Shown: positions 19,878 to 33,987, counted from the stretch's first letter. The stretch is DNA of 64,000 nucleotides from Bradyrhizobium jicamae (GCF_018130215.1 NZ_JAFCKQ010000001.1:62001-126000), one strand, 5' to 3'. The notes: generated from the letters alone by a model not told the origin. Numbers and translations are program-made.

Positions 19878-22649
19878 CTACCGATGCTTGTTCGATCCCC
19901 GCCTCGCACCCGCCACCGCCTTCGCGCGCAACACCGCGACGGGCAGATGCTCGAACAGTTCCGAAAGCGGCAACCGGTTTGCGCGGCCTTCCGTCGCATA
20001 TCCCGTGATGTCGATTGCGCCGTCGAAAGCGTCGGGGCGCGGCCACGCGCGCCCTCCATTCGTGAACGGAGCAAATGACCTGGTCACCGCGACGATGACG
20101 GCGTCGCGGCCGCGGTGCCGGGCAAACGCAACGACGTGGTCGCGGTGCGGCCCACTCACCTCGAGCGGTGCATAATCGCCATTGGCAAAGATTTCGGGCA
20201 TCTCGTTACGCAGCCGCAGCAGCTGCCGCGTCCATGCGAACTTCAGCCGGCCGTCATGCCAGGTCTGTGCAAGGGCGTCCCAGTCGGGCGTTTCCAGCGC
20301 CGAAATCATCGCCGCGCGCTCGATAAAATCGACCGGTCTGCGGTTGTCCGGATCGACCAGTGAAAAATCCCACAGCTCGGTGCCCTGATAGAAATCGGGC
20401 ACACCGGGCATCGTCGCCTTCAGCGTGATCTGGCTGAGTGCGTTCAAGGCGCCGATCAGGGCGAGGCGTTGTGCCATCGTCCCCAGCCCTTCAAGGAATT
20501 CGGGCGCGGCGCTGCGATCGAGAATGCGATCGAGGAACGTCTTGACGCCGTCTTCGTAGGGCTGATGCGGATTGAGCCAGCTCGTCTCCTGCTTGCCCTC
20601 GCGTGCCGCCTTGAGAGCATAGGCCTGCATGCGCTCGACAAGGGATGGGTCGTCCGGCTCCCAGGCACCGAGCAGGGCCTGATACAACATGTATTCGAAG
20701 CTGGCCGACGGCGCGCGCATCTCGCCGTCGAGCACGAGGTGCGGCGCGTTCAGCACCTTCCAGCGCGCGACCGCGCTGGTCCATTCGCCTGGTATTTCCG
20801 CCAGGGCCATGATCCGCGCGCGGGCATCCTCGCCGCGCTTCGTGTCGTGGGTCGCGGTCGCGGTCATGCCGTGCGGCCATTCGCGGGCACGCGCCGTCAT
20901 CATCGCGTGGAAGCGTCCGACGGCAAGCGCGCTTGCCGCGGGATCGCCGCCGACCTCGTTCAGCGCCAGCAGGCGGTGGTAACGGTAGAAGGCCGTGTCC
21001 TCCAGCGACTTCGCCATCATCGGCCCGGTGAACTGCTGGACCTTCAACGCGAAGCGGCGGACCCGCGGCGCGCTGTGCGGTGGCCGGCCGGGCGTGAGCA
21101 GGTCCATGGTCAAGGCATCACGCAGGAAATCGAAGACGCCTTCGTCGGCGGCGAACCAGTCGGCGCGGGCGCGTGAGATCGTTTCGTCGATCAACGCGCG
21201 ATCATGCGCCGCCGGGCCGGAGGGGCTGAGATAGGTGCGATAGACCGGAAAGTGCAGCACATAGAGCTCAAGCGCCTGCCGCAGGCTGTCGGCGGAAAAG
21301 TCCCGGGTCGAATAGTGGCCGCTGGCGATCCGCGCCAGCAGCCGCGCCAGCACGGTGAATTCGCTGGTAAGCAAGGTCTCCAGCACGCGGCGCTTGGCCT
21401 CGAGCAGCACCGGCTCCAGGGTCGGCGACCGGTTGCTGACCTGGCGCCACACCTCGTTCAGAGGATCGAGTCCGCCGGCGTCGATCAAGACCTGGCTGAT
21501 CACGTTCATCCATTCATAGCCGGTCGTGCCATGGACGCCGCTGAACCTCGGGAGCGTCTCGCCCTCACCGAGGATCTTCTCTATCACCATGTAGAACGGT
21601 TTTGCTTTCGCGCCTTGCGCTGTTCGCACCAGGCGGCGCAGGCGATGGAAATATTGTGCGGGATCGCGCAGGCCGTCGATATGATCGAGCCGGAGGCCTT
21701 GCAGCCGGTCCTCGGCGATCAGCCGCTTCACCAGACTGTGGCTGGCCTCGAAGGTGCCGGCGTCCTCGACCCTGAGGCCAGCCAGCGTGTTGACGTCGAA
21801 GAACCGGCGGTAATTGATGTCGCTGGAGGCGAGCCGCCAGTGGCCGAGCTTGTAGTGCTGGCGCTCGAGCAGATGATGCAGCCCCAGGGTCTGCGCGGCG
21901 CCCTCGCCAGCGCTATAGGCGGCAAGACCACGCGCGATGATGTCGGCACAGCCGTCGATCGCGCGCAACTCATCCTTCAGGGCCGGAGCTTCTGCGCGAT
22001 TCGGATGGCGAAGTCCCCTGTAACGTGCGGAGATTTCGAGCATGGCGCGTCCGACCGCGCTGTCCTCTGCGTCCGCCTCGCGAACGATGGTCCGCAACAC
22101 CTCGCCGTAGCGCTCAGGCGCGATCGGCAGGCGGTGCTCGAAATACCAGGCCGAGAAGCTGCCTTCGGCGGCGTCATAGCGCAGCTCGATCTCGCCGCGC
22201 TCGAGCGCCTGCCCGTAGGATGAGCCGAGGATCGGCAGCAGCACGCCGCCACGCGCGCGATACGGCAACTGGTCCCAGTCGATGTCGAACGAGACGGCGT
22301 GCGGCGAGGCCGGGCCCCATTCCAGCACATCGAGCCACCACGGATTGTCGGCAAAATGAACGCCGACATGGTTCGGCACGAAATCAAGGATCAAGCCAAG
22401 GTCGTTGCTCTTCAGCGTATCGCTCAGCCGCGCAAAACCGTCCTCGCCGCCGAGCGCTGGATTGAACTTGGTGTGGTCGACGACGTCGTAGCCATGGGTC
22501 GATCCCTCGCGCGCCTTCATGAAGGGCGATGCGTAGACATGGCTGATGCCGAGCGCCTTCAGATAGGGCGCGACGCGTGCGGCGGCATCGAAGTCGAAAT
22601 CGGCGGTGAGTTGAAGGCGATAGGTTGCGATCGGGATCGCCGGAACCAT
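19878..22649 (-). CDS. treY: malto-oligosyltrehalose synthase TreY
   Basis: A GH13 enzyme that isomerises the reducing-end alpha-1,4 bond of maltodextrins to an alpha,alpha-1,1 bond, the first step of trehalose release from glucan; TreZ completes it. 923 residues. TreY signatures: IPIATYRLQLTADFDF at the start, YASPFMKAREGSTHGYDVVDH, VPNHVGV, nucleophile segment LRLDHIDGLRDP and MVIEKILGEGE, and a late GVPDFYQGTELWDFSLVDPDNRRPV. The start at 22649 is chosen over an upstream ATG because it directly precedes the conserved N-terminus. It begins 4 bases after treZ ends and is the last gene of the six-gene glucan operon. Confidence 0.96.
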   Translation of the reverse strand: MVPAIPIATYRLQLTADFDFDAAARVAPYLKALGISHVYASPFMKAREGSTHGYDVVDHTKFNPALGGEDGFARLSDTLKSNDLGLILDFVPNHVGVHFADNPWWLDVLEWGPASPHAVSFDIDWDQLPYRARGGVLLPILGSSYGQALERGEIELRYDAAEGSFSAWYFEHRLPIAPERYGEVLRTIVREADAEDSAVGRAMLEISARYRGLRHPNRAEAPALKDELRAIDGCADIIARGLAAYSAGEGAAQTLGLHHLLERQHYKLGHWRLASSDINYRRFFDVNTLAGLRVEDAGTFEASHSLVKRLIAEDRLQGLRLDHIDGLRDPAQYFHRLRRLVRTAQGAKAKPFYMVIEKILGEGETLPRFSGVHGTTGYEWMNVISQVLIDAGGLDPLNEVWRQVSNRSPTLEPVLLEAKRRVLETLLTSEFTVLARLLARIASGHYSTRDFSADSLRQALELYVLHFPVYRTYLSPSGPAAHDRALIDETISRARADWFAADEGVFDFLRDALTMDLLTPGRPPHSAPRVRRFALKVQQFTGPMMAKSLEDTAFYRYHRLLALNEVGGDPAASALAVGRFHAMMTARAREWPHGMTATATHDTKRGEDARARIMALAEIPGEWTSAVARWKVLNAPHLVLDGEMRAPSASFEYMLYQALLGAWEPDDPSLVERMQAYALKAAREGKQETSWLNPHQPYEDGVKTFLDRILDRSAAPEFLEGLGTMAQRLALIGALNALSQITLKATMPGVPDFYQGTELWDFSLVDPDNRRPVDFIERAAMISALETPDWDALAQTWHDGRLKFAWTRQLLRLRNEMPEIFANGDYAPLEVSGPHRDHVVAFARHRGRDAVIVAVTRSFAPFTNGGRAWPRPDAFDGAIDITGYATEGRANRLPLSELFEHLPVAVLRAKAVAGARRGSNKHR

Positions 22650-22653
22650 TGTG

Positions 22654-24404
22654 CTATCCGATGCGCCAGCGTACCGCCCAGGCGGGAAGGTGATCCGACA
22701 ACGCACCGCCCCAGATCGAGGTTCCCTTCGAATTAGGAACGCCAGCGCTCTCGCGATCCGAAAGATTGGCGGCAAGACGCAGCGTGCTGCCGTCGCCCAT
22801 CTGCCAATGCGCGGTCAGGAGATCGTCCACGACCCGGGCATCGCCGAAACGCGCGCCCGCAAGCCGCGGGGTGATCTCGCACCGGCGCACGGCGAGCAAG
22901 TCCCGCACCAGCGCCAGCCGCGAGTGGTTTGGCTCCCTGTGAGGGGCGCTCCAGTCGAGGACTGCGGACCGCACCGTCTTTTCGTCGAGCGGATCGGGAA
23001 TGTCGTCACCATATTTGGCGTACGCCCAGGCAAATTCCTCGCGTCGTCCTTTGCGGACCGCATCGGCGAGCGCGCCCTTGAAGTCGCAGAAGAACGGGAA
23101 CGGCGACGTCGCGCCCCATTCCTCGCCCATGAACAGCATCGGTGTCGTCGGCGCGATCAGCGTCACCGCCAGCGCGGCCTCGACGGCGGCCGGTCGCGCA
23201 GCGGTTAGAAGGCGATCGCCGAGCGGACGGTTGCCGATCTGGTCGTGATTTTGCAGGAAGTTGATGAAGCAGGTCGGCGACAGCATGCCGCTCGGTTCAC
23301 CGCGGTGCTTGCCGCCCCAGAATGCCGAGACCTCGCCCTGATAGACATAGCCGGAAGCGAGCGCGCGGGCGAGGTCCTGCTTCGGCGCGCGCTGGTAGTC
23401 GGCATAGTAGCCCTGCGTCTCTCCGGTGAGGATCACGCGCCAGGCGTGATGATAGTCGTCGTTCCATTGCCCGCGAAACCTGCCGCGCGGCGGGTCTTCG
23501 GCGGCATCGAGCAGACTTGCATTGTTGTCGCTGTTCTCGAGCACGAGATTGATGTGCCGGCCGGTCTGGGCGGCGAGCTGTCCTGCGGCCGCGCTCAAAT
23601 CATTCAGCACGGAAACCTCGCCGGCCTCGACGATGGTGTTGACGGCGTCCAACCGCAGCCCGTCGAAGCGGTAGTCACGCAGCCAGGCCAGCGCGCTCTC
23701 GATTGCGAATGCGCGCACCTCCGGAACGCGATAGTCGATCGCGCTGCCCCATGGGGTCTGCTTGTCGGTGAAGAAGCCCGGTGCGTAGCGGCCGAGAAAA
23801 TTCCCCTCGGGGCCGAAGTGATTGTAGACCACGTCGAGCATGACCATGAGCCCGCGCAGATGCGCCTCGTCGATCAGGGTCTTGAGGTCCTCGGGCCGCC
23901 CATAGGCGCTGTCGGGCGCATACCAAAGCACGCCGTCATAGCCCCAGTTGCGCCGCCCGGCGAAATCCGCGAGCGGCATCAGCTCGAGCGCGGTGATGCC
24001 AGTTTCGACGAGATGATCGAGCTTGCCGATCATGGCGCGATAGGTGCCCTCGGACGTGAAGGTGCCGACATGGGCCTCGAGAATGACCGCCTCATGCCAC
24101 GGCCGTCCGCGCCAGTCCGTCGCGCGCCATTTGAAGCCTGCGTGATCGACCACTTCGCCGGGGCCGAAGACGTCATCCGGCTGGAATGCAGACGCCGGAT
24201 CGGGAATGTCTATCTCGTCATCGATGCGGAATTTGTACCGCGTGCCGGCACGCACACCCGGGATCTCGGCCACGTACCAGCCGGCCGCGTCGCGCGTCAG
24301 CGCGTGCGGCTTGTCGAGCAGCAGATCGACGCGCTTCGCCGCCGGCGCCCACAACCGAAAGCGCGTGCCATCATGTGTCAGCTCGGGGCCGAAGTGATTT
24401 GCAT

Positions 24405-24408
<4 letters not shown>
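22654..24408 (-). CDS. treZ: malto-oligosyltrehalose trehalohydrolase TreZ
   Basis: A GH13 enzyme that cuts trehalose from the maltooligosyl-trehalose made by TreY. 584 residues: an N-terminal carbohydrate-binding domain (FGPELTHDGTRFRLWAPAAK), then the catalytic barrel with VYNHFGPEGNF, DGLRLDAVNTI (nucleophile Asp), LVLENSDNNAS (acid/base Glu) and LQNHDQIGNRPLGDRL. The ATG at 24408 overlaps the glgX stop by 4 bases; longer upstream extension of the frame is antisense-like and rejected. Confidence 0.96.
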
Positions 24409-26477
<2,069 letters not shown>

Positions 26478-26480
26478 GGA

Positions 26481-28628
26481 TCAGCTTTCCGGTACGAGGA
26501 AGATCGCAGCCAGCGGCGGAATGCTCAGGCTCAGCTCGGGTGACGCCCCCTCCGAGGCGCGGACCTCGCCGATATTGCCGACGTTGCTGCCGCCGTAATG
26601 CGCCGAATCCGAGTTGAGCACCTCGTGCCATTTGCCGGCGAACGGCACGCGGATGCGATAGTTGCGATGGACGTTCGGCGAGAAGTTGATGACCACGAGG
26701 CAGCGCGAACGCTCAGCCGTACCCTTGCGGATCCAGGCAAATAGATTGTTACTGGCGTCGTCGGTGATCACCCACTCGAATCCGGCCTGGTCGCAGTCCA
26801 GTTCGTGCAGCGCCGGCAGCGCGCGATAGAGCCGGTTGAGATCGCGAATCAGATTCTGGACGCCAGCGTGCCTTGGCTGCGCGGTGAGGTGCCAGTCCAG
26901 CGACTGATCGTGATTCCACTCGCGCTGCTGGGCGAATTCGCAGCCCATGAACATCAGCTTCTTGCCGGGATGGCCGAACATGAAGCTGTAATAGGCGCGC
27001 AAGTTCGCAAAGCGCTGCCAGTCGTCGCCGGGCATGCGGCCGAGGATCGAGCGCTTGCCGTGCACGACCTCGTCATGCGACAGCGGCAGGATGAAGTTTT
27101 CCGAGAAGGCGTAGTGCAGGCCGAACAGGATGTCGCCGTGATGGTATTTGCGGTGGATAGGGTCCTTGCCGATATATTTCAGCGTGTCGTGCATCCAGCC
27201 CATGTTCCATTTGTAGCCGAACCCGAGCCCGCCATATTCGACCGGCCGCGACACCTGCGGCCACGCGGTGGATTCCTCGGCTGCCGTGGTCGCCTGCGGA
27301 AAGCGCGCAAACACCTCCGTGTTGAAGCGGCGCAGGAAGGCAATGGCCTCGATGTTTTCCCGGCCGCCATATTTGTTCGGGATCCAGCCGCCGGCGGGGC
27401 GGCTGTAGTCGAGATAGAGCATGGAGGCGACGGCATCGACACGCAGGCCGTCGATGCCGTAGCGATCGAGCCAGAATAGCGCATTCGACACCAAGAGGTT
27501 GGTCACCTCGGTGCGTCCGTAATTGTAGATCAGGGTTCCCCAGTCGAGATGGCGGCCCTGCAACGGGTTGGCATGCTCGTAGAGCGCCGTACCGTCGAAA
27601 TGGCCGAGCCCGTGCGGGTCGTCCGGGAAATGCCCGGGGACCCAGTCGAGCATCACGGCCAGCCCTTCGCGATGGCAGGCGTCGACCAGTGCCGCGAAAT
27701 CGTCAGGCGAACCGAAGCGGCTGGTCGGCGCGAACAGGCCGGTGGGCTGATAGCCCCAGGAGCCGTCGAACGGATGCTCGTTGATCGGCAGGAATTCGAC
27801 ATGGGTGAAGCCCATGTCCCGCGCATAGGCAGGAAGCTGCTCGGCCATCTCGCGATAGGTCAGCCATTCATTGTGACCCTTGCGGCGCCACGAACCGAGA
27901 TGGACCTCATAGATCGAGATCGGAGCGCGTAGCGCGTTGATGCCGTCGGGCACCGGCTGCGGATGCGGGACCTTGCGCTCGTCGAACACGATCGACGCGG
28001 TCTTCGGCCGCATCTCGGCGGCAAACGCCAGTGGATCGGATTTCAGCGGCAGATGCTGGCCGTTCCGGCCGACGATGTCGAACTTGTAGCGGTCGCCAAT
28101 GCGCGCGCGAGGAATGAACAGCTCCCAATAGCCGGCGCCTCGGACACGCATCGGATGCCTCCGCGAGTCCCAGAAATTGAAGTCGCCGACCACGCTGACC
28201 CGGCGTGCGTTGGGAGCCAGCACGACGAAGCCGATACCTTCGACGCCGTCGAGCGTTATCGGATGTGCACCGAGCGTGTCGTAAATGCGCTGGTGCGTCC
28301 CTTCGCCCAGCAGATAGAGGTCGAAATCACTCAGGATCGGCGGAAACCGGTAGGCGTCCTCGAATTCGACGACGTTGTCGCCGAAGCGGGCGCGGAGCTG
28401 ATAGCGCGTCGAGCCGTTCGGCAACGGACCTGCGAACAGGCCGGCGTCGTGGATCCGGGTGAGCGGCGCCGTCTCGCCGTGCTCGCCGATTGCCTCGACA
28501 TTGCTGGCGTCCGGCAGGAAGGCGCGCACCACGCTGCGCCCCCCCTCGGTATGGAGCCCGAGATAGTGGAAGGGATCGGAGTGACGGCCCTCGATGATGG
28601 CATAGGCCTCGGCGGGCAGTTTGCTCAT
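26481..28628 (-). CDS. glgB: 1,4-alpha-glucan branching enzyme GlgB
   Basis: A GH13 transferase that introduces alpha-1,6 branches into glucan. 715 residues: N-terminal domain with [12 protein letters not shown]48-like domain ([19 protein letters not shown]), catalytic barrel with [36 protein letters not shown] and [13 protein letters not shown], and a C-terminal beta domain. In the GlgE pathway GlgB branches the GlgE product. Its start overlaps the treS-mak stop by 4 bases. Confidence 0.97.
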   Translation of the reverse strand: MSKLPAEAYAIIEGRHSDPFHYLGLHTEGGRSVVRAFLPDASNVEAIGEHGETAPLTRIHDAGLFAGPLPNGSTRYQLRARFGDNVVEFEDAYRFPPILSDFDLYLLGEGTHQRIYDTLGAHPITLDGVEGIGFVVLAPNARRVSVVGDFNFWDSRRHPMRVRGAGYWELFIPRARIGDRYKFDIVGRNGQHLPLKSDPLAFAAEMRPKTASIVFDERKVPHPQPVPDGINALRAPISIYEVHLGSWRRKGHNEWLTYREMAEQLPAYARDMGFTHVEFLPINEHPFDGSWGYQPTGLFAPTSRFGSPDDFAALVDACHREGLAVMLDWVPGHFPDDPHGLGHFDGTALYEHANPLQGRHLDWGTLIYNYGRTEVTNLLVSNALFWLDRYGIDGLRVDAVASMLYLDYSRPAGGWIPNKYGGRENIEAIAFLRRFNTEVFARFPQATTAAEESTAWPQVSRPVEYGGLGFGYKWNMGWMHDTLKYIGKDPIHRKYHHGDILFGLHYAFSENFILPLSHDEVVHGKRSILGRMPGDDWQRFANLRAYYSFMFGHPGKKLMFMGCEFAQQREWNHDQSLDWHLTAQPRHAGVQNLIRDLNRLYRALPALHELDCDQAGFEWVITDDASNNLFAWIRKGTAERSRCLVVINFSPNVHRNYRIRVPFAGKWHEVLNSDSAHYGGSNVGNIGEVRASEGASPELSLSIPPLAAIFLVPES

Positions 28629-31600
28629 GCAACCTCATGTGGCTGTTGCGCCAGGATCCTCAGCAGGCCGTTTAGTGCGACCCGCAGCCAATCCGGCCGG
28701 TTGGCGAGCTCATATTCGATCTCGTAGAAGGCTTTCTCAAGCAGGAAAAAGCCGAGCAGTCGTTGGGCCGCCTCGGCGTCGCCAGGCCACAGGCGTTGGC
28801 CGGCCATGGTCTCGCGATAGCTGGCCAGGAAGGCAGCCGTCGCCCGGTCGCGCCATTCTGCCAGCGCCAGGCTCAGCTTGCCGCCTTCGTCGGGCGCAAC
28901 CATGAGCGCGCGATCGAGCGCGGCCGTCGCCGCATAGTCGATCGAGCGGATCAGCCCGGCGACGTCGCGCGCGGGCGGTGCCCTGCGGCGGCGCTCGGCG
29001 ATGGTGCGGCCCGGCCCGCCGTCGAAATCGATGATGAAGATATCGTCCTTGACGACCAGCAGCTGGCCGAGATGGAGGTCGCCGTGATGACGGATGTTGA
29101 ACCCGTCGATGTCGCGCGGCAGCAGCGCCTTCAGCCGCTCCGGCAGTAGATCGTGTTGGGCCAGCACCTGGTCGGCCAGCAGCCGGTCGCTCTCCTTGAG
29201 GCCATCGCGGCGCGGCTTGAGAGCGTCGAACACGCGCTCGGCGCGCGCCATGATTTCGTTGTTCCAGCGCTGCACGTCTTCGGGCCGGGTCGGCTCCGGC
29301 GCAAAATCCGGCAAATCCCTGCTGCTGGCCAGCGCGATATGCAGCTCCGCGAGACGCTTTCCGCTGTGCGACAAATGACGCAGGAACGATGCCTGATCGT
29401 CGTCATGGTCGGTGTGTTCGCTGGCAGCGAGCAGGCGCTGCCGCTCGACCAAGCGGTCGAGATGGGCGGCCGCTACATTCCAGAGCTCGCCCTGGTTGAC
29501 CACGTAGGAAAGCAGAATCGCGATGGCGCTGCGCTTGTCGCCCTCGACGAGTTCGGCGGTGCCGAGCAGGGCGGGGGTGTTTGGGAAGTCCACGACCTCG
29601 GTCAGGAAGCGGCTGATCTCGATTTCGGGATTGGTGCCTGCCTCCAGCTTCCGGTAGATCTTGGTGACGTATTCATTGTCGACCAGCGCGGTCGAGTTGG
29701 GCTGATCGTTCTCGACGACGCGGATGCGCTCGGGCTGCCGGATCGCCTTGTCCGCGAACCGGCTGGTGGGGCGGAATTCCAGCTTCAAGCCCTGCTCGCC
29801 CTCCTCGACCGTCAGCTTTTCCCTGAGGTTGCGCAAGAACAGCCCGGTGAAGATCTGGTCGGTGGCGACGTCGAGCAGCGTGCCTTCGCGGGCACCCTGG
29901 CGCACCGCGGCGAAGGCGCGCGGATTGTAGCGCTCGCGGTCGAAACGCACCCACTCGATCTGCATCGGAAGGACATAGCGGCCGGTGGCGCCGCGCTGGG
30001 TGGTCTCGAAGAAGGCGAGCCACGGCCGGTTGTCGCCGATGTCGCAGAACGGGATCGCAGAGACCAGCGTCGGTTGGATCGCCTTTGGCGAGCGCTCCGG
30101 GTACCAGCGCGTGCGGGCGAGATGCCCGGGCAGCACGTCGCGCTCGAACACGCCACGGGCGCGTGCCAATGACATCCAAGTCGAGTTGAGCGGGACCACC
30201 AGCGTCTCGAATTCCGGTACCGCCCGCGGCGTTACCGGCTCCGACTTGTCGCGCTCCTGCAACTGGAACCAGTAGAAGCCGTAGGGCGCCAGCGTGATCA
30301 TGTAGGGCAGCTCGCCGATCGCCGGGAAGCGCGTCCGCCCGAGCATCTCCAGCGGAATGCGATCCTTGAAGGGGGAGAGGTCGAGCTGGGTTGCCTGCGC
30401 CGAGCGCGACAGATTGGCGACGCACAGGATGACCTCGCCCTGGTACTGGCGCACATAGGCCAGCACCGAACGGTTCTCCGGGCGGATGAAGGTCATGGTG
30501 CCTCGCCCGAACGCCAGCGTCGACTTGCGCACAGCGATCAGCCGCTTGGTGGCCGAAAGCAGCGACGACAGGCTACGCGACTGCGCCTCGACATTGACGG
30601 ACTCGTAGCCGTAGACCGGGTCCATGATGGTCGGCGCATAGAGCCGCGCCGGATCGGCGCGCGAGAAGCCGCCGTTGCGGTCAGGCGACCATTGCATCGG
30701 CGTCCGCACCCCGTTGCGATCGCCGAGATAGATGTTGTCGCCCATGCCGATCTCGTCGCCATAATAAATGATCGGGGTACCGGGGAACGACAGCAGCAGC
30801 GAGTTCATCAGCTCGATCTTGCGCCGATCGTTGTCCATCAGCGGCGCGAGACGCCGTCGGATGCCGACATTGATGCGAGCGCGCGGATCGTTGGCATAGG
30901 TCGACCACAGATAGTCGCGCTCGACGTCGGTGACCATTTCCAGCGTCAGCTCGTCGTGATTGCGCAGGAACAGCGCCCATTGGCATGCCGCCGGAATATC
31001 AGGCGTCTGCCGCAGGATGTCGGTGATTGGAAAGCGGTCTTCCTGGGCGATCGCCATGTAGATGCGCGGCATCAGCGGGAAGTGATAGGCCATGTGGCAT
31101 TCATCGCTCTGGCCGAAATATTCCTGCACGTCCTCCGGCCATTGATTGGCCTCGGCCAGCAGCACCTTGCCCTTGGCATAGGCGTCGAGCTCCTGGCGCA
31201 GCCGCTTGATGATGGCATGCGTCTCCGGCAGGTTCTCGTTGTTGGTGCCGTCGCGCTCGCAGAGATAGGGAATGGCGTCGAGCCGGAACCCGTCGACGCC
31301 GGTGTCGAGCCAGCGCTTCATCACCTGCACGATGGCGCGCACCACGCGAGGATTGTCGAAATTCAGGTCCGGCTGGTGCGAGAAGAAGCGGTGCCAGTAG
31401 AACTGGCCGGCTTCCGGATCCCAGGTCCAGTTCGACTTCTCAGTATCGGTGAAGATGATCCTTGTATCGAGATATTTCTGGTCGGTGTCGCTCCACACAT
31501 ACCAGCTCCGCGCACTCGAATTCGGCGGGCTGCGGCGTGCGCGCTTGAACCAGGCATGCTGGTCGGAGGTGTGGTTGACGACGAGCTCGGTGATGACGCG

Positions 31601-31930
31601 CAGGCCGCGCCTCTTGGCCTCCTGGATGAAGCGCTTGAAGTCCTTCATCGTTCCGAAGTCGGGATTGATGTCGCCATAGTCGGCGATGTCGTAGCCGTCG
31701 TCGCGGCCGGGAGAGGGATAGAACGGCAACAGCCACAGCGTTGTGACGCCGAGCTCCTGCAGATAGCCGAGCTTCTCGGTCAGCCCCGCGAAATCGCCGA
31801 TGCCGTCATTGTTGCTGTCGGCGAATGCCTTGACATGCAGCTGGTAGATGATGGCGTCCTTGTACCAGAGTTCGTCCGCGTTCTCGGTCGCGACCTTCTC
31901 CCGGGTTTCGACGCTGGAGAATACGTTCAT
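28625..31930 (-). CDS. treS: TreS-Mak fusion: trehalose synthase / maltokinase
   Basis: A bifunctional 1101-residue protein. The N-terminal GH13 TreS (about 20-560) interconverts trehalose and maltose: nucleophile Asp218 in [11 protein letters not shown], acid/base Glu260 in [11 protein letters not shown] and Asp326 in [10 protein letters not shown]. The C-terminal aminoglycoside-kinase-like maltokinase (Mak/Pep2, about 640-1090) has [14 protein letters not shown] and [10 protein letters not shown] and makes maltose-1-phosphate with ATP. Fusion channels trehalose straight to the GlgE donor. The start is ATG 31930; the open frame extends to 32161 inside glgE in another frame but has no family sequence. 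It begins 10 bases after glgE ends. Confidence 0.96.
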   Translation of the reverse strand: MNVFSSVETREKVATENADELWYKDAIIYQLHVKAFADSNNDGIGDFAGLTEKLGYLQELGVTTLWLLPFYPSPGRDDGYDIADYGDINPDFGTMKDFKRFIQEAKRRGLRVITELVVNHTSDQHAWFKRARRSPPNSSARSWYVWSDTDQKYLDTRIIFTDTEKSNWTWDPEAGQFYWHRFFSHQPDLNFDNPRVVRAIVQVMKRWLDTGVDGFRLDAIPYLCERDGTNNENLPETHAIIKRLRQELDAYAKGKVLLAEANQWPEDVQEYFGQSDECHMAYHFPLMPRIYMAIAQEDRFPITDILRQTPDIPAACQWALFLRNHDELTLEMVTDVERDYLWSTYANDPRARINVGIRRRLAPLMDNDRRKIELMNSLLLSFPGTPIIYYGDEIGMGDNIYLGDRNGVRTPMQWSPDRNGGFSRADPARLYAPTIMDPVYGYESVNVEAQSRSLSSLLSATKRLIAVRKSTLAFGRGTMTFIRPENRSVLAYVRQYQGEVILCVANLSRSAQATQLDLSPFKDRIPLEMLGRTRFPAIGELPYMITLAPYGFYWFQLQERDKSEPVTPRAVPEFETLVVPLNSTWMSLARARGVFERDVLPGHLARTRWYPERSPKAIQPTLVSAIPFCDIGDNRPWLAFFETTQRGATGRYVLPMQIEWVRFDRERYNPRAFAAVRQGAREGTLLDVATDQIFTGLFLRNLREKLTVEEGEQGLKLEFRPTSRFADKAIRQPERIRVVENDQPNSTALVDNEYVTKIYRKLEAGTNPEIEISRFLTEVVDFPNTPALLGTAELVEGDKRSAIAILLSYVVNQGELWNVAAAHLDRLVERQRLLAASEHTDHDDDQASFLRHLSHSGKRLAELHIALASSRDLPDFAPEPTRPEDVQRWNNEIMARAERVFDALKPRRDGLKESDRLLADQVLAQHDLLPERLKALLPRDIDGFNIRHHGDLHLGQLLVVKDDIFIIDFDGGPGRTIAERRRRAPPARDVAGLIRSIDYAATAALDRALMVAPDEGGKLSLALAEWRDRATAAFLASYRETMAGQRLWPGDAEAAQRLLGFFLLEKAFYEIEYELANRPDWLRVALNGLLRILAQQPHEVA

Positions 31931-31940
31931 GACGGCTCCT

Positions 31941-33977
31941 TCAGCCCAGGCAGCGCAGCAGCAGCGCGGGGTCGCGTTCGGGATCGATGCGCAGGCGCAC
32001 GCCGCCCCATTCGAGCGCATGGCGCTCGCCGGTGACGAGATCTTCGACGGTGGCGACGGGACGGCGCAAATCACCGCTGCCGACCGCAGCATCGCCGAGC
32101 GGCAGCCAGAACTCGTGCGAATCGCGCGACAATGCAATCGCCGCCACGACCACATTGCCATGGTCGGGCGCTTCCTTGATGAACCCGATCACGTTGCCGT
32201 CCTCGATGCCGATAAATCGCAGATTGGCGGTCTGTTGCAGCGCCGGATTGTAACACCTGATCCGGTTGAGTGCGGCGATGTAGGGTTTGATATTGCCGGG
32301 CCGGCCCCAGTCCCGCACCTTGATCTCGTATTTCTCGGAGTCCAGATATTCCTCGCGACCGGGAATCGGCGCATGCTCCAGCAGCTCGAAGCCGCTGTAG
32401 ATGCCGTAATTGCTCGACAGCGTCGCGGCGAGCGCGAGACGCGACTTGAACATCCAGGATTCGCCGCTTTGCAAATGGAAGGGCAGGATGTCCGGCGTGT
32501 TGACGAAGAAATTCGGCCGAAAAAAGTCCCGTTCCGGATGCCCGATCAATTCCCCGAGATACCGCCCGAGCTCGAGGCGCTCCGTGCGCCAGGTGAAATA
32601 GGTATAGGATTGCGTGAAGCCGAGCTTCGCCAGCCCCTTGACCAGCTTGGGCTGCGTGAACGCTTCCGCAAGGAAGATCACATTGGGGTCGTGGCGCTGC
32701 ACCTCGCGGATCAGCCATTCCCAGAACGGCAGCGGCTTGGTGTGCGGATTGTCGACCCGGAAGATTTTCACGCCCTGGCTGACCCAGAACAGGACAATCT
32801 CGCGCAGCGCATGCGACAACGCTGCGGCATCCTCGTTCGCAAAGTCGGGCATGACGACATCGTCCCAGTGCTGCGGCGGGTGCTCGCCGGCACGCAGCGA
32901 GCCGTCGGGCCGCCGCTTGAACCAGTGCGGATGTTGCCGCAGCCAGGGATGATCGGGGGAGCATTGCACCGCGAGGTCGAGCGCGACCTCCATGCCATGC
33001 GCCTCACACGCAACGACAAAGCTGCGGAAATCATCCAGCGTGCCGAGCTCCGGATGCACCGTGTCGTGGCCGCCATCGGCCGAGCCGATCGCATAGGGAC
33101 TGCCGGGATCGCCTGGCAGTGCCGTTGCCGCGTTGTTGCGGCCCTTGCGATGCTGCGTGCCGATCGGGTGAATCGGCGTCAGATGGACGATGTCGAAGCC
33201 CATCGCGGCGATGTCGGGCAAACGCGCGATGCAGTCTTTGAAGGTCCCGTGCTCGCCGTTGACCTTGCCCTGGCTGCGCGGAAACATCTGGTACCAGGCA
33301 CCATAGCGGGCCCGCGGCCGGTCGGCGACGAGCGGAAAAAGCTGCGAGCGCGTCAGATCGGTGCGAAACTGGCTGCCGGCCATCGCCTGCTTCAATTCTG
33401 GCGCGAGCAGCGCGCCGGCCTCGCCCGTCTGAAGGTAGATTTCACATTGCTTGATGATCACGGCGGCCTCGGCCGGGCTGCCGGCCTGCGCCTTGGTCAG
33501 CATGCCTGCACCTTCGAGCGCGTCCAGCGTGCGGTCACCACCGGTCGCAGGCTGCTGCTCGAAGCGTCGCCGCCAGCTGGCGAACTCGTCGGTCCAGGCC
33601 TCGATCGCGTAAGAGTAGCGGCCCGGCTGCTCGGGCGTAAAAGCGCCGCCCCAGCGGTCGTCACCGTACAGCGTCATCGGCGCGCGCCGCCATTCCTCGT
33701 CCGCCTCGTGCCGCCACGCCAGCGCCGCCGAGATCACATCATGTCCGTCGCGGTAGATGTCGGCCCACACCTCGACAGGCTCGCCCGCGACACGCTTCAC
33801 CGGAAAGCGACCGGCATCGATCGACGGATAGACGTCGGTGATATGAAAAGTGCCGCCGGCACTCTCGACAGGTCGGGCAGTTTTGTTCACGGTGATGCCG
33901 CCATTGAAATGCAAATGACGTCCCGGCGGCGGGAAGGAGGCACGCCAGACCCATATAGAAAGCCGCTCGCGGGGCAT
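31941..33977 (-). CDS. glgE: alpha-1,4-glucan:maltose-1-phosphate maltosyltransferase GlgE
   Basis: A GH13_3 transferase that extends alpha-glucan two glucoses at a time from maltose-1-phosphate. 678 residues from ATG 33977. Catalytic nucleophile Asp409 in IFRVDNPHTKPLPFWEWLI, acid/base Glu438 in VIFLAEAFTQP, and VHLTPIHPIG near 265. The conserved homology begins near NKTARPVE, so a GTG at 33890 (Val30) is an alternative start; the ATG has GGGGAACC ahead but no strong ribosome site. First gene of the glgE-treS/mak-glgB-glgX-treZ-treY operon, whose junctions are overlaps or gaps of 10 bases or less. It is divergent from malQ. Confidence 0.95.
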   Translation of the reverse strand: MPRERLSIWVWRASFPPPGRHLHFNGGITVNKTARPVESAGGTFHITDVYPSIDAGRFPVKRVAGEPVEVWADIYRDGHDVISAALAWRHEADEEWRRAPMTLYGDDRWGGAFTPEQPGRYSYAIEAWTDEFASWRRRFEQQPATGGDRTLDALEGAGMLTKAQAGSPAEAAVIIKQCEIYLQTGEAGALLAPELKQAMAGSQFRTDLTRSQLFPLVADRPRARYGAWYQMFPRSQGKVNGEHGTFKDCIARLPDIAAMGFDIVHLTPIHPIGTQHRKGRNNAATALPGDPGSPYAIGSADGGHDTVHPELGTLDDFRSFVVACEAHGMEVALDLAVQCSPDHPWLRQHPHWFKRRPDGSLRAGEHPPQHWDDVVMPDFANEDAAALSHALREIVLFWVSQGVKIFRVDNPHTKPLPFWEWLIREVQRHDPNVIFLAEAFTQPKLVKGLAKLGFTQSYTYFTWRTERLELGRYLGELIGHPERDFFRPNFFVNTPDILPFHLQSGESWMFKSRLALAATLSSNYGIYSGFELLEHAPIPGREEYLDSEKYEIKVRDWGRPGNIKPYIAALNRIRCYNPALQQTANLRFIGIEDGNVIGFIKEAPDHGNVVVAAIALSRDSHEFWLPLGDAAVGSGDLRRPVATVEDLVTGERHALEWGGVRLRIDPERDPALLLRCLG

Positions 33978-33987
33978 TGGTTCCCCG

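Noticed and set aside
31931..32161. Extension of treS-mak by 77 codons to 32161
   Set aside because: It lies inside the end of glgE in another frame, is Ala/Arg/Ser-rich and has no TreS homology; the ATG at 31930 starts the family sequence.
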